Below are positions 36,025-45,813 of a DNA stretch of 64,000 nucleotides, in pieces. Under the pieces are notes generated by a model. The model saw only the letters and a program-made list of their open reading frames with translations, was not told the origin of the DNA and did no database searches. Numbering within the stretch: the first letter of the stretch is position 1; every line of letters begins with the position of its first letter. A program made the translations under genes and the position numbers. The DNA comes from Carnobacterium_A sp047553015 (GTDB taxonomy: Bacteria > Bacillota > Bacilli > Lactobacillales > Carnobacteriaceae): NCBI RefSeq assembly GCF_047553015.1, contig NZ_CP180212.1:806001-870000 (forward strand), given 5' to 3'.

Positions 36025-37059
36025 GTGAATTTTTCAAAAGAAGTTGCAAAATTACGAAACAATCAAATTAGCTCAGTTTATTTAGTTTTAGGAACAGAAT
36101 CTTATTTAAATCGGACACTTAGAGAGACGTTTATCTATTCGATTTTAAAAGAGGATGAGATTGACTTGAATCTGGGTATATACGATATGAGTGAAGTTCC
36201 TTTAGGTACAGCATTAGAAGATGCAGAATCTATTCCTTTCTTCGGGGATAGACGGTTAGTTATTATTGATCATCCGCTTTTTTTAACTGGGGATAAAAAT
36301 AAAGCTAAACTTGAACACGATATGAAGTGGTTCGAAAATTATGTATTAAAACCTTCTGAAACGACTACTTTAGTTATTTTTGCTCCTTACGAAAAGTTAG
36401 ATGAACGAAAGAAAATAAGTAAATTATTAAAGAAAAATGCACTTATTATTGAAACGACTACTTTATCAGAAAAAGAAATGAGAAGTTACTTAAAAACAAC
36501 AATTGAAAACGAAGGTTTTACAGTATCCTCTGAAGCTTTTGAATTATTTGTTCAATTAACGGATGCAAATCTTTCCGTAGCCATGTCTGAATTGCCTAAA
36601 TTGCTCCTATTTGGACAGGATAAAAAAAGAATTACCAAAGAAGCAGTTTCACAATTAATAACAAGATCACTTGAACAAAATATTTTTTCACTTAATGATT
36701 ATGTACTGAAGAAAAAAGTAGGTCCAGCTTTAGAATTGTATCATGATTTATTGTTGCAAAAAGAAGATCCTATTAAAATTAATGCAATTATGACTTCTCA
36801 ATTTAGACTTCTACTCCAAGTAAAAATCCTTGAAAAAAAGGGATACCAACAAGGTGATATAGCTAAGATGTTAAAAGTCCATCCCTATAGAATTAAGTTG
36901 AGTATCCAACATATGCGTCCATTCAGTAAAAAGGTCTTATCGGATGCATATAGCGGCTTAATTGAAACAGAATACCGTCTAAAAACCGGTCAAGGTAAAA
37001 GAGAAATGCAATTTGAATTATTTGTTTTGCAATTTGCTAGCAATCATTCAATGGTTTAA
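36025..37059 (+). CDS. holA: DNA polymerase III delta subunit
   Basis: 344 residues, with the AAA+-like N-terminus of the clamp loader (SVYLVLGTESYLNRTLRE) and the conserved helical C-terminal collar. It opens the sliding clamp. The start is GTG with only a weak ribosome site (AAGTGGTG). Its position between comEC and rpsT is the standard Bacilli order. Confidence 0.94.
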   Translation: MNFSKEVAKLRNNQISSVYLVLGTESYLNRTLRETFIYSILKEDEIDLNLGIYDMSEVPLGTALEDAESIPFFGDRRLVIIDHPLFLTGDKNKAKLEHDMKWFENYVLKPSETTTLVIFAPYEKLDERKKISKLLKKNALIIETTTLSEKEMRSYLKTTIENEGFTVSSEAFELFVQLTDANLSVAMSELPKLLLFGQDKKRITKEAVSQLITRSLEQNIFSLNDYVLKKKVGPALELYHDLLLQKEDPIKINAIMTSQFRLLLQVKILEKKGYQQGDIAKMLKVHPYRIKLSIQHMRPFSKKVLSDAYSGLIETEYRLKTGQGKREMQFELFVLQFASNHSMV

Positions 37060-37107
37060 ATAATATGAATAGCTTGGCTATCAAGTAAAAAAACTTTACA
37101 GTTTATA

Positions 37108-37136
37108 TTGCAATAGGTCTATCCATTATGTATAAT
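37108..37136 (+). promoter_or_regulatory. Promoter of rpsT
   Basis: TTGCAA and TATAAT with a 17-base spacer, about 70 bases before rpsT. Confidence 0.8.
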
Positions 37137-37204
37137 GATTAACGTGGGAAACAACTAGAATAATCTATTTTAAGTTGTAATTAATTGAAAGTGGGGTGAA
37201 TCAA

Positions 37205-37459
37205 ATGCCAAACATCGAATCTGCAATCAAACGTGTTCGTACTTCAGAGAAATCTGCTTTAGAAAATAACGTTCAAAAGAGTGCTATGCGTACTGCTATC
37301 AAAAAATTCGTTCAAGCTAATGAAGCTGGTGACGAAAGTGCTGTAGCTTTACACAAGCAAGCAATCAGAGCTATTGACATGGCTGCGTCTAAAGGATTGA
37401 TTCATAAAAATAAAGCTAACCGTGATAAATCTCGTTTAACAGCTAAATTAGCTAAATAA
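37205..37459 (+). CDS. rpsT: 30S ribosomal protein S20
   Basis: 84 residues starting MPNIESAIKRVRTSEK, the usual S20 N-terminus. The ATG at 37205 is chosen over an in-frame GTG at 37196 because GTGGGGTG lies six bases before it. It binds 16S rRNA early in assembly. It is followed by a strong terminator. Confidence 0.97.
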   Translation: MPNIESAIKRVRTSEKSALENNVQKSAMRTAIKKFVQANEAGDESAVALHKQAIRAIDMAASKGLIHKNKANRDKSRLTAKLAK

Positions 37460-37488
37460 GATATTGTAGTTAACTTACTTTTTGTGAA

Positions 37489-37526
37489 GACCACAAACAT
37501 AATTTATTATGTTTGTGGTCTTTTTT
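37489..37526 (+). terminator. rpsT terminator
   Basis: GACCACAAACATAA and TTATGTTTGTGGTC form a 14-bp perfect stem with a four-base loop, followed by six T. Confidence 0.95.
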
Positions 37527-37541
37527 GTCTATAAAATTGAC

Positions 37542-37766
37542 GAAAGCCACTCCGAAATGGAGTGGCTTTCTAATTAAAAATAAATATTTCTAAAGTTATT
37601 CGGGGAAAATACTAGTTAAATTATATTAATTGATTTCTCATTTAGACAACATAAACCCAACCTCTTTTATGTCCTTACAGTTCTAAAACTGTGCCAGTGT
37701 GAATAAATTTCTTTAAAACTATTTTATATAAAACTACATACTTACTTTTAATACACAATTATTATA
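37542..37766 (-). ncRNA. Possible small RNA on the minus strand
   Basis: On the minus strand an extended -10 TGCTATAAT (37761-37769) with no good -35 would start transcription near 37754. The transcript would contain an ACAGTT/AACTGT hairpin (about 37676-37691) and end at the perfect 12-bp stem GAAAGCCACTCC/GGAGTGGCTTTC (37542-37570), followed by GTCAATTTT. No conserved protein frame lies within. It is inferred from the promoter-like and terminator-like signals alone. Confidence 0.3.
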
Positions 37767-37893
37767 GCATAGATTTTTTAAAAAATAAAGCCCTTTTGAT
37801 TGGTATGAGTAACCTATTGATTTATTAGTTATAAAAATTAGTTAGCTTTAATAAAAGTATTCCTCTCAAAAAAAGGAGGATAATTCCTTATCG

Positions 37894-37922
37894 TTGTAAG
37901 AACGTACGTTCAATGGTAAAAT
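37894..37922 (+). promoter_or_regulatory. uvrB promoter with LexA/DinR box
   Basis: TTGTAA and TAAAAT are 17 bases apart. The spacer begins with the palindrome GAACGTACGTTC (37900-37911), which fits the Gram-positive SOS box core GAAC-N4-GTTC. LexA bound there would occlude the promoter. The transcript leader to uvrB is about 60 bases. Confidence 0.88.
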
Positions 37923-37988
37923 AAAGCAGTTAAGATCGTGCATGATTAATTTATATGAAAAATTTAAGAAACTGGATGTGAAGCTAAG

Positions 37989-39977
37989 ATGGAAAAAAAT
38001 CAATTTAAATTAGTATCCAATTATGTACCCGGCGGAGATCAACCAAATGCTATTAAAGAATTAGTTAAAGGAATTGAAGAAGGAAAAAAAGAACAAACCT
38101 TATTGGGAGCAACTGGTACTGGTAAGACCTTTACAGTATCTAACGTGATTCAAGAAGTTAACAAGCCGACGCTAGTTATTGCACATAATAAAACATTAGC
38201 AGGTCAGCTGTATGGTGAATTTAAAGAATTTTTCCCTGATAATGCAGTAGAGTACTTTGTTAGTTATTATGACTACTATCAACCTGAAGCCTATGTTCCC
38301 TCTAGTGATACATTTATTGAAAAAGAATCTAGTGTGAATGATGAAATCGATAAATTACGACATTCTGCTACGAGTTCGCTACTGGAACGTCGGGACGTGA
38401 TTGTAGTAGCTTCTGTGTCTTGTATTTTTGGCTTGGTAAATCCAGTAGATTACCGAGATCATGTTTTATCGTTGCGAGTTGGAACAGAAATGAAAAGAGA
38501 TGATATGCTACGCCGCTTAGTCGATATGCAGTTTGAAAGAAATGATATCGATTTTCAACGTGGGAATTTTAGAGTACGTGGCGATGTTGTTGAAATCTTT
38601 TTAGCTTCTAGAGATAGGGATGCTGTGCGAGTAGAATTTTTTGGAGATGAAATAGACCGAATTACTGAAGTAGATGTCTTAACTGGGGAAGTCAAAGCTG
38701 AAGTTCAGCATGTACCCGTATTTCCAGCTACTCACTTTGTTGCAAATGATGAACAAACAAGACATGCTGTCGTAACCATCCAAAAAGAATTAGAAGATCG
38801 ACTAAAAGTTCTACGTGCAGAAGATAAACTCATTGAAGCACAGCGCCTAGAACAGCGAACCAATTATGATTTAGAGATGCTTTTAGAAATGGGTTATTGT
38901 TCAGGAATTGAAAATTATTCGAGGCATATGGATGGCAGGAAACCTGGTCAACCACCCTATACATTAATAGATTTCTTCCCAGAGGATTCTATGATTGTAA
39001 TAGATGAGTCTCATATCACTATGTCTCAAATAAGAGGGATGTATAATGGAGACAGAGCAAGAAAAGAGCGATTAATTGAATACGGATTTCGTTTACCTAG
39101 TGCGTTGGATAATAGACCCTTACGCTTAGAGGAGTTTGAAAAGCATGTGAACCAAATTATGTATATTTCTGCAACACCTGGACCGTACGAATTAGAGCGA
39201 ACTCCGGAAGTAGTTGAACAAATTATTCGTCCAACCGGACTGCTTGATCCAATAATAGAAGTCCGTCCGATCAAGGGACAAATTGATGATTTAATTAATG
39301 AGATTAATAAAAGGGTAGAAAATAATGAGCGAACTTTTATTACGACATTAACAAAAAAAATGTCTGAAGATTTAACGGATTACTTAAAAGAAATAGGTAT
39401 AAAAGTATCTTATCTTCATAGTGATATAAAAACGCTAGAGAGAACAGAGATTATAAGAGACTTACGACTAGGTGTTTACGATGTGCTAATCGGTATCAAT
39501 TTATTGAGAGAAGGCATTGACGTACCTGAGGTTTCTTTAATAGCCATACTTGATGCAGATAAAGAAGGTTTCCTAAGAAGCGAGCGAGCATTAGTTCAAA
39601 CGATTGGACGAGCTGCACGTAATCAAAATGGAAGAGTCATTATGTACGCTGATCGGGTAACAGATTCAATGAAAGCAGCAATAGGAGAGACAGAAAGACG
39701 TCGTGAAACACAAAAAGCTTATAACAAAGAACATAATATGACACCAACAACAATTATTAAAGAAGTACGGGATCTAATCTCTATTACCACGGCTGTCTCA
39801 GGTGAAGCTAAAGAAGGACTTTCTTCTAAAAAAGTAGCCAAAATGACGAAGCAAGAAAGAAGAGAATTAATAAAAAATATGGAAAATGAAATGCATGAAG
39901 CAGCAAAAGCACTTGATTTTGAAAAAGCTGCGAATTTAAGAGATATCGTCCTAGAATTAACAGCTCAATATAAATAA
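37989..39977 (+). CDS. uvrB: Excinuclease ABC subunit B
   Basis: 662 residues. Walker A GATGTGKTFT, the beta-hairpin SYYDYYQPEAYVP, helicase motifs through QTIGRAARN, and a C-terminal UVR domain (DFEKAANLRDIV) that contacts UvrC. It verifies DNA lesions in nucleotide excision repair. uvrA does not follow; the next gene is rpsO. The SOS box upstream shows regulation. Confidence 0.97.
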   Translation: MEKNQFKLVSNYVPGGDQPNAIKELVKGIEEGKKEQTLLGATGTGKTFTVSNVIQEVNKPTLVIAHNKTLAGQLYGEFKEFFPDNAVEYFVSYYDYYQPEAYVPSSDTFIEKESSVNDEIDKLRHSATSSLLERRDVIVVASVSCIFGLVNPVDYRDHVLSLRVGTEMKRDDMLRRLVDMQFERNDIDFQRGNFRVRGDVVEIFLASRDRDAVRVEFFGDEIDRITEVDVLTGEVKAEVQHVPVFPATHFVANDEQTRHAVVTIQKELEDRLKVLRAEDKLIEAQRLEQRTNYDLEMLLEMGYCSGIENYSRHMDGRKPGQPPYTLIDFFPEDSMIVIDESHITMSQIRGMYNGDRARKERLIEYGFRLPSALDNRPLRLEEFEKHVNQIMYISATPGPYELERTPEVVEQIIRPTGLLDPIIEVRPIKGQIDDLINEINKRVENNERTFITTLTKKMSEDLTDYLKEIGIKVSYLHSDIKTLERTEIIRDLRLGVYDVLIGINLLREGIDVPEVSLIAILDADKEGFLRSERALVQTIGRAARNQNGRVIMYADRVTDSMKAAIGETERRRETQKAYNKEHNMTPTTIIKEVRDLISITTAVSGEAKEGLSSKKVAKMTKQERRELIKNMENEMHEAAKALDFEKAANLRDIVLELTAQYK

Positions 39978-40075
39978 AAAGCGACCTTGATTAAACTAAG
40001 AACAGAGAAACCATTCTAAATAAAATAGTTCAGTTATTAAAACTTAAAAAACAACTAGGTTAAAATAATTAATCC

Positions 40076-40104
40076 TTGCATTTCTTCGTGATATCATGTA
40101 AAGT
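40076..40104 (+). promoter_or_regulatory. Promoter of rpsO
   Basis: TTGCAT and TAAAGT with a 17-base spacer, 95 bases before rpsO. The leader between could hold S15 autoregulation, but I could not define its fold. Confidence 0.65.
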
Positions 40105-40198
40105 TTGTAAATGTAAAACATATATCCTTTACTTGGTTTAACGACTCACCAACGTCTACTCAGTAACAGGATAAACTAAAAGGAAGAGGTGTTTAGAA

Positions 40199-40468
40199 AT
40201 GGCAATTTCTAAAGAAAGAAAGAACGAGATTATGACAGAATATGCAACACACGAAGGAGATACAGGTTCTCCAGAAGTACAAGTTGCTGTATTAACTGCA
40301 GAAATTAATCACTTAAACGAACATGCACGTGTTCACAAAAAAGATCACCACTCATACCGTGGACTTATGAAAAAAATTGGTCACCGTCGTAACTTATTAG
40401 CATATTTACGTAACAAAGATGCTGGTCGTTATAGCGAACTAATCCAAAGACTAGGCTTACGTCGTTAA
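40199..40468 (+). CDS. rpsO: 30S ribosomal protein S15
   Basis: 89 residues, the standard length, with the rRNA-binding HKKDHHSYRGL and the end RYSELIQRLGLRR. AAGAGGTG precedes the ATG. The rpsO-pnp pair is ancient and conserved. Confidence 0.98.
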   Translation: MAISKERKNEIMTEYATHEGDTGSPEVQVAVLTAEINHLNEHARVHKKDHHSYRGLMKKIGHRRNLLAYLRNKDAGRYSELIQRLGLRR

Positions 40469-40484
40469 ACATGTTTGTCTTACC

Positions 40485-40520
40485 ATAAAGCGAGGTTCGT
40501 AGGAATCTCGCTTTATTTTT
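40485..40520 (+). terminator. rpsO terminator
   Basis: ATAAAGCGAG and CTCGCTTTAT with a 12-base loop, followed by TTTT. It separates rpsO from pnp. Confidence 0.85.
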
Positions 40521-40678
40521 GCACATTTTAGCTAATGAAATTTAAAAAATCAAACTGTGTTCTATTAGCCATCCTACTATACAAATGTGAGTTTTTAATG
40601 ATTTGAAGATTGACATTTGTTTAGTAGTCTGTTTGGAATAATGAATAGAAGTTTGAAAAAAAAGGAGAAAAACCATTT

Positions 40679-42784
40679 ATGTCAGAAAAACAAATTTTTA
40701 CTAAAGAGTGGGCAGGACGTACATTAACCGTTGAAGTTGGACAATTAGCAAAGCAAGCTAATGGTGCAGTATTGATTCGTTATGGTGATACAGTAGTATT
40801 ATCAGCGGCAGTAGCGAGCAAAAAAGCAAAAGATGTAGATTTTTTCCCGTTGACTGTAAACTATGACGAAAAAATGTATTCAGTAGGTAAAATTCCAGGT
40901 GGCTTTATCAAACGCGAAGCTCGCCCAAGTGAAGCTGCTACATTAACCGCACGATTAATTGATCGTCCAATACGTCCAATGTTTGCTGATGGCTTCCGTA
41001 ATGAAGTTCAAGTAACAAATACAGTTATGTCAGTTGAAAAAGATTGTTCACCTTCATTTTCAGCAATGTTTGGCTCATCGTTATCTTTAGTCATCTCAGA
41101 TATTCCTTTTTCAGGACCTATCGCAGGTGTTGATGTTGGTCGTGTTGACGGAGAATATATCATTAATCCTACAGTAGAACAAGAAGCTATGTCTGACATT
41201 CATTTGACAGTTGCTGGCACAAGTTCTGCTATAAATATGGTTGAAAGTGGCGCAAAAGAAGTATCTGAAGAAGATATGTTAGGTGCTTTATTATTCGGAC
41301 ATGCAGCTATTCAAGAACTTGTTACCTTCCAAGAGGAAATCAAACAAGCTGTTGGTAAAGAAAAAATTGGTATTTCTTTATTGAAAATTGATCCAGAACT
41401 TGAAGAAGAAGTAACGGATGCATACAAAGAAAAAATGAGTATCGCTATCAAAACAGAAGAAAAGTTAGCTCGTGAAGAAAATATTGAGTCAGTAAAAGAA
41501 GAAGCTATTCTTTTTTACAATGAAAAATATCAAGATCACGAAGAAGCTGGGCGCATTAAAAAAGAAATTAAAACAATTGTTGAAAATATTGAAAAAGACG
41601 AAGTTCGTCGCTTAATTACAGTTGATAAAATTCGTCCCGATGGTCGTAAAATTGATGAGATACGCTCATTATCCTCAGAGATTGGTATATTGCCAAGAAC
41701 ACACGGTTCAGGTCTGTTCACACGTGGACAAACACAAGCTTTGACTGTTGCTACTTTAGCTCCACTTGGAGAACATCAAATCATTGATGGACTAGGGATT
41801 GAAGAAAGTAAGAGATTTATTCATCATTATAATTTCCCTCAATTTTCAGTTGGAAGTACTGGTCCTAGTCGTGGACCAGGACGTCGTGAAATTGGGCACG
41901 GAGCTCTTGGAGAGAGAGCTTTAGCACAGGTTATTCCTAATGAAGAAGATTTCCCATACATGATTCGTTTAGTTTCAGAAGTATTAGAATCAAATGGTTC
42001 TTCATCTCAAGCAAGTATTTGTGCTGGGACACTAGCTTTAATGGATGCCGGTGTGCCTATTAAATCACCAGTAGCTGGTATCGCTATGGGACTTGTCATG
42101 GAAGACGAGAATTATACAGTTTTAACTGATATTCAAGGACTAGAAGATCACTTAGGCGATATGGATTTCAAAGTAGCTGGAACAAAAGACGGAATTACAG
42201 CTTTACAAATGGATATTAAAATCCAAGGAATTACTCCTCAAATTTTAGAAGAAGCCTTGATTCAGGCTAAAAAAGCACGTTTAGAAATTTTAGATGAATT
42301 GATTTCTACTATCGCTGAGCCACATTCAGAATTGAGTAAATATGCACCTAAGATTGAAATGATGCAAATTAAACCAGAAAAAATCAAAGTTGTTATTGGC
42401 CGTGGTGGAGACCAAATCAATGCAATTATTGAAGAAACTGGCGTAAAAATTGACATTGATCAAGAAGGTAAAATTAGTATTGCTTCAGAAGATGCTTCAA
42501 TGATTAAGCGTGCAAAAGAAATTATTGAAGAATTAACGAAAGATATTGAAATTGGCAAAGTTTACTCAGGTAAAGTAAAACGAATTGAAAAATTCGGGGC
42601 CTTTATTGAAATCGCTAAAGGCAAAGATGGACTAGCTCATATTTCTGAATTAGCTAATGAACGAGTAGCTAAAGTAGAAGATGTTTTAACTATGGGACAA
42701 GTGTTAGATGTGAAAGTTGTTGAAATCGATAAGCAAGGAAGAATCAATCTTTCTGTTAAAGCGTTATTGAAAAAAGAAGACTAA
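40679..42784 (+). CDS. pnp: Polyribonucleotide nucleotidyltransferase (PNPase)
   Basis: 701 residues: two RNase PH domains (about 1-220 and 310-540), a KH domain with VIGRGGDQINAI, and an S1 domain (GKVYSGKVKRIEKFGAFIEI). It is the main 3'-5' phosphorolytic RNase and partners RNase J in decay. AAAGGAG precedes the ATG. A consensus -35 (TTGACA, 40610-40615) lies upstream, but the matching -10 is poor. Confidence 0.98.
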   Translation: MSEKQIFTKEWAGRTLTVEVGQLAKQANGAVLIRYGDTVVLSAAVASKKAKDVDFFPLTVNYDEKMYSVGKIPGGFIKREARPSEAATLTARLIDRPIRPMFADGFRNEVQVTNTVMSVEKDCSPSFSAMFGSSLSLVISDIPFSGPIAGVDVGRVDGEYIINPTVEQEAMSDIHLTVAGTSSAINMVESGAKEVSEEDMLGALLFGHAAIQELVTFQEEIKQAVGKEKIGISLLKIDPELEEEVTDAYKEKMSIAIKTEEKLAREENIESVKEEAILFYNEKYQDHEEAGRIKKEIKTIVENIEKDEVRRLITVDKIRPDGRKIDEIRSLSSEIGILPRTHGSGLFTRGQTQALTVATLAPLGEHQIIDGLGIEESKRFIHHYNFPQFSVGSTGPSRGPGRREIGHGALGERALAQVIPNEEDFPYMIRLVSEVLESNGSSSQASICAGTLALMDAGVPIKSPVAGIAMGLVMEDENYTVLTDIQGLEDHLGDMDFKVAGTKDGITALQMDIKIQGITPQILEEALIQAKKARLEILDELISTIAEPHSELSKYAPKIEMMQIKPEKIKVVIGRGGDQINAIIEETGVKIDIDQEGKISIASEDASMIKRAKEIIEELTKDIEIGKVYSGKVKRIEKFGAFIEIAKGKDGLAHISELANERVAKVEDVLTMGQVLDVKVVEIDKQGRINLSVKALLKKED

Positions 42785-42786
42785 AC

Positions 42787-42827
42787 AAAAAAGTAGACCT
42801 GCATTTTAATTGCAGGTCTACTTTTTT
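42787..42827. terminator. Bidirectional terminator between pnp and the hydrolase gene
   Basis: AAAAAAGTAGACCTGCA and its exact complement form a 17-bp stem with loop TTTTAAT. Both strands end in a T-run, which suits the convergent genes. Confidence 0.93.
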
Positions 42828-42846
42828 AATTGTAAAGAATAAAATG

Positions 42847-43611
42847 TTAATCTTTGAATGTTTTAAGCCAAGAAGAGAGAGTCGAATAAAGGATTTCTTG
42901 CTGTTCTTTATTGGTGATAGTAGCGGAACTGTCGCCTTTTTGTCGTCCATAACTTCCAAAACCAGCATGGTTTCCACCTTCAATAGATGAATACAATGTT
43001 TGATTTGGTAAGAATTTTTTGCTTTCTAGATAAGCTTGTTGGTCCAAAACACCATCATTTGATCCGGTTACAGTTAAAGCAGATAAATCAGTATTGTTTA
43101 GACTGCCATTACTATCTGGATAACTTGCTAAAAAGAAAACACCTTTTAAGCTTCCTGTATCTAGTGTCGGGTCTTTTTGTTTATCATGCGCATATCGGCT
43201 AGCCATCACGCCGCCTAAAGAATGTCCACCTATTATATACTCTTTAATAGCATACTCTTTGATAATGTCTTGAGCCTTATTCTTATTCGTAACAGCTAAA
43301 TTAAAAGGATGATGAACCAAGTATACTGGGTATCCTTCAGATGCTAATTTTGAAGCCCAAATACTATAACTTTTTTGATTAACAAGTGCCCCTTGATAGA
43401 AAATAAGCGAATGAGTAAGAGGTTTTTTTATTGGTTTAAAATATACAACATCATTTGTTGTTTCAACAATATAAGAATTAGAATTAGTCGCAGCTTCAAA
43501 CGCTAAAGAAGAGGGCTGATAGGTAAAATTTTTAAGCGTGATGAATCCAACTGCAATTAAGAGTAGTAGGATCAAAGTAAACCAAATGGCTATTTTTTTC
43601 TTGTTTTTCAT
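42847..43611 (-). CDS. Membrane-anchored alpha/beta hydrolase
   Basis: 254 residues from the ATG at 43611, chosen for AAAGGAG just upstream. One N-terminal hydrophobic helix (about 5-26) anchors it outside. The nucleophile elbow is GGHSLGG near residue 125; the later parts hold TGSNDGVLD with a probable aspartate and GGNHAGFG with the histidine. It is similar to dienelactone-hydrolase-type proteins. The substrate is unknown. Confidence 0.8.
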   Translation of the reverse strand: MKNKKKIAIWFTLILLLLIAVGFITLKNFTYQPSSLAFEAATNSNSYIVETTNDVVYFKPIKKPLTHSLIFYQGALVNQKSYSIWASKLASEGYPVYLVHHPFNLAVTNKNKAQDIIKEYAIKEYIIGGHSLGGVMASRYAHDKQKDPTLDTGSLKGVFFLASYPDSNGSLNNTDLSALTVTGSNDGVLDQQAYLESKKFLPNQTLYSSIEGGNHAGFGSYGRQKGDSSATITNKEQQEILYSTLSSWLKTFKD

Positions 43612-43823
43612 TTTTTCTCCTTTATTTACTTTATTTTTTAAGTGCTTATTTATTTTAGCATTAATTTTATTCATTTAGTTCAATTTAGTTAAAACAAAGG
43701 GAATAATCTACTTCTGTATGATTTCATCGCTATTTATGATAAAATGTATATTGGTTACGTCTGTAGGGTAAATGAAAAATAATGAATAAATAGAACTAGT
43801 TTTATAAAAGGGGCAATAATCAA

Positions 43824-44867
43824 ATGAGTAAATATACGATAGCTGTAGTCGGTGCAACCGGAGCGGTTGGAACAAAGATGATTGAAATGTTAGAAAGTTC
43901 AACTCTACCCATTCGCGAAATTAAAGTTCTTGCTTCAAAACGATCAGTAGGGAAAAAAATAGTAGTAAATGGCCTAGAATTAGTGGTTGAAGAGACAACT
44001 CCTGAATCATTTAACGGTGTTGACATTGCTTTATTTAGTGCTGGTGGAAGTATTTCACAACAATTTGCTCCAGAAGCGGTCAAACGTGGTGCAATCGTTA
44101 TCGATAACACAAGTGCTTACCGTATGGATCCAACAGTTCCGTTAGTTGTTCCGGAAGTGAATCCTGAAGCGTTAAAAGAGCATAAGGGTATTATTGCAAA
44201 CCCGAATTGTTCAACTATTCAAATGATGGTAGCATTAGAGCCCATTCGTAAAAAATATGGTTTAAGCCGAATTATTGTTTCAACTTATCAAGCAGTTAGT
44301 GGTGCTGGAATAGCTGCTGTTAAAGAAATGAAAGATCAAGCTCGACAAATGCTGAATAATGAAGCTTATGAAGCAACTATTTTGCCCTCAGGTGGGGACA
44401 AAAAACATTATCCTATTTCATTTAATATTTTACCGCAAATCGATTTATTTTCCGAAGAAGGGTATACTTTTGAAGAGTGGAAAATGATAAATGAAACAAA
44501 AAAAATTATGTCAGATAGCGAAATAAAAGTTTCGGCTACCTGTGTTCGTGTACCTGTAGTATCTGGCCATTCAGAATCTATTTATATAGAAGTAAATGAT
44601 GAATCAGCGTCTGTTTCTGGTATAAAAGAAATATTGCAATCAGCACCAGGAGTAGAACTGCAAGATGATCCCTCTATACAATTATATCCTACTCCTTTAA
44701 CAGCGGAAGGAAAAAAAGAAACATTTGTTGGAAGAATTAGACAAGATATAGATGTGAGAAACGGCTATCATATGTGGGTTGTATCAGATAACTTAATCAA
44801 AGGTGCAGCTTTAAATTCAGTTCAAATTGCTGAAAAATTACATGCTCTGGAATTAATAAAGAAATAA
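43824..44867 (+). CDS. asd: Aspartate-semialdehyde dehydrogenase
   Basis: 347 residues. NADP-binding GATGAVGTKM at the N-terminus, the catalytic cysteine in NPNCSTIQ near residue 128, and the later histidine in SGHSES. It reduces aspartyl phosphate for lysine/diaminopimelate, threonine and methionine synthesis. Fourteen bases before the dapA region. Confidence 0.97.
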   Translation: MSKYTIAVVGATGAVGTKMIEMLESSTLPIREIKVLASKRSVGKKIVVNGLELVVEETTPESFNGVDIALFSAGGSISQQFAPEAVKRGAIVIDNTSAYRMDPTVPLVVPEVNPEALKEHKGIIANPNCSTIQMMVALEPIRKKYGLSRIIVSTYQAVSGAGIAAVKEMKDQARQMLNNEAYEATILPSGGDKKHYPISFNILPQIDLFSEEGYTFEEWKMINETKKIMSDSEIKVSATCVRVPVVSGHSESIYIEVNDESASVSGIKEILQSAPGVELQDDPSIQLYPTPLTAEGKKETFVGRIRQDIDVRNGYHMWVVSDNLIKGAALNSVQIAEKLHALELIKK

Positions 44868-44901
44868 AATAGAGTGAATCATGAAAGAGAAGGTGTCTTT
44901 A

Positions 44902-45783
44902 ATGGATTTAGCAAAAGCAAGAATTATAACAGCAATGACTACTCCTTTTGATGAAAAAGGGCAAATTGATTATGATAAGTTAGCCCCCTTAATTGATTAC
45001 CTTTTAGTTAACGGAAGTGAAGGGCTTGTTATAGGCGGAACAACAGGAGAGTCTCCAACATTATCTCACGACGAAAAGTTAGAATTGTACAAGAAATCGG
45101 TAGAGATTATCAATGGTCGTGTTCCAGTTATTGTAGGGACAGGGACGAATAATACAGCTGAAACAATTTCTTTTACAAAAGAAGTGGAGAATATTAAAGG
45201 GATAGATGCAGTATTAGTTGTTGCACCGTATTACAATAAACCTAACCAAGCTGGATTATACGCTCATTTTGAAGCTGTATCTAAAAATACGGATTTACCT
45301 ATCATCATTTATAATGTTCCAAGTAGAACCAGTGTGTCGATTGATCCTGCTACAACAATTCGCTTAGCAAATTTTAAAAATATTATTGGTGTTAAAGAAT
45401 GTATGGGATTAGATGCTATGAGTGAAATTGTTGAAAAAACAAAGGATAGTTTTCTAGTCTATACTGGTGAAGATAATCTGACTTTCCCAGCTAAATGTAT
45501 AGGGGCTAACGGTGTTATTTCTGTCGCAAGTCATGTGCTAGGTAATCAAATGAAAGATATGTATGATCTTCTCGGTAAAGGTAAAATCGTTGAAGCTGCA
45601 AATCAGCACCGTCGACTAATACCTAAAATGAATAGCCTTTTTTCTGTGCCTTCTCCTGCGCCGGTCAAAATGGTTTTAAATACGCTAGGAGTAGAAGTAG
45701 GAAGTGTAAGATTGCCTTTAGTGGATTGTACAAAAGAAGAAACTCAAGCGATTTTAAATCACTTGAATTTAACGAATAAATAA
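44902..45783 (+). CDS. dapA: 4-hydroxy-tetrahydrodipicolinate synthase
   Basis: 293 residues from the ATG at 44902, preceded by AGAAGGTG; an in-frame ATG at 44881 has a poorer ribosome site and would give 300 residues. GGTTGESPTL, the tyrosine in YNVPSRT and the Schiff-base lysine in GVKECMG define the enzyme. It commits aspartate semialdehyde to diaminopimelate and cell-wall lysine. Confidence 0.96.
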   Translation: MDLAKARIITAMTTPFDEKGQIDYDKLAPLIDYLLVNGSEGLVIGGTTGESPTLSHDEKLELYKKSVEIINGRVPVIVGTGTNNTAETISFTKEVENIKGIDAVLVVAPYYNKPNQAGLYAHFEAVSKNTDLPIIIYNVPSRTSVSIDPATTIRLANFKNIIGVKECMGLDAMSEIVEKTKDSFLVYTGEDNLTFPAKCIGANGVISVASHVLGNQMKDMYDLLGKGKIVEAANQHRRLIPKMNSLFSVPSPAPVKMVLNTLGVEVGSVRLPLVDCTKEETQAILNHLNLTNK

Positions 45784-45813
45784 AAACAAATAGAAAGAAA
45801 CAGAGGTGAAGAA

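Noticed and set aside
37676..37691. GTTTTAGAACTGT, resembling the start of a type II CRISPR repeat
   Set aside because: Single copy, no spacers, no cas genes; the likeness comes from an ACAGTT/AACTGT palindrome.
42756..43202. Open frames overlapping the hydrolase gene and its terminator
   Set aside because: They cross the bidirectional terminator or run antisense to the hydrolase gene; no ribosome sites.
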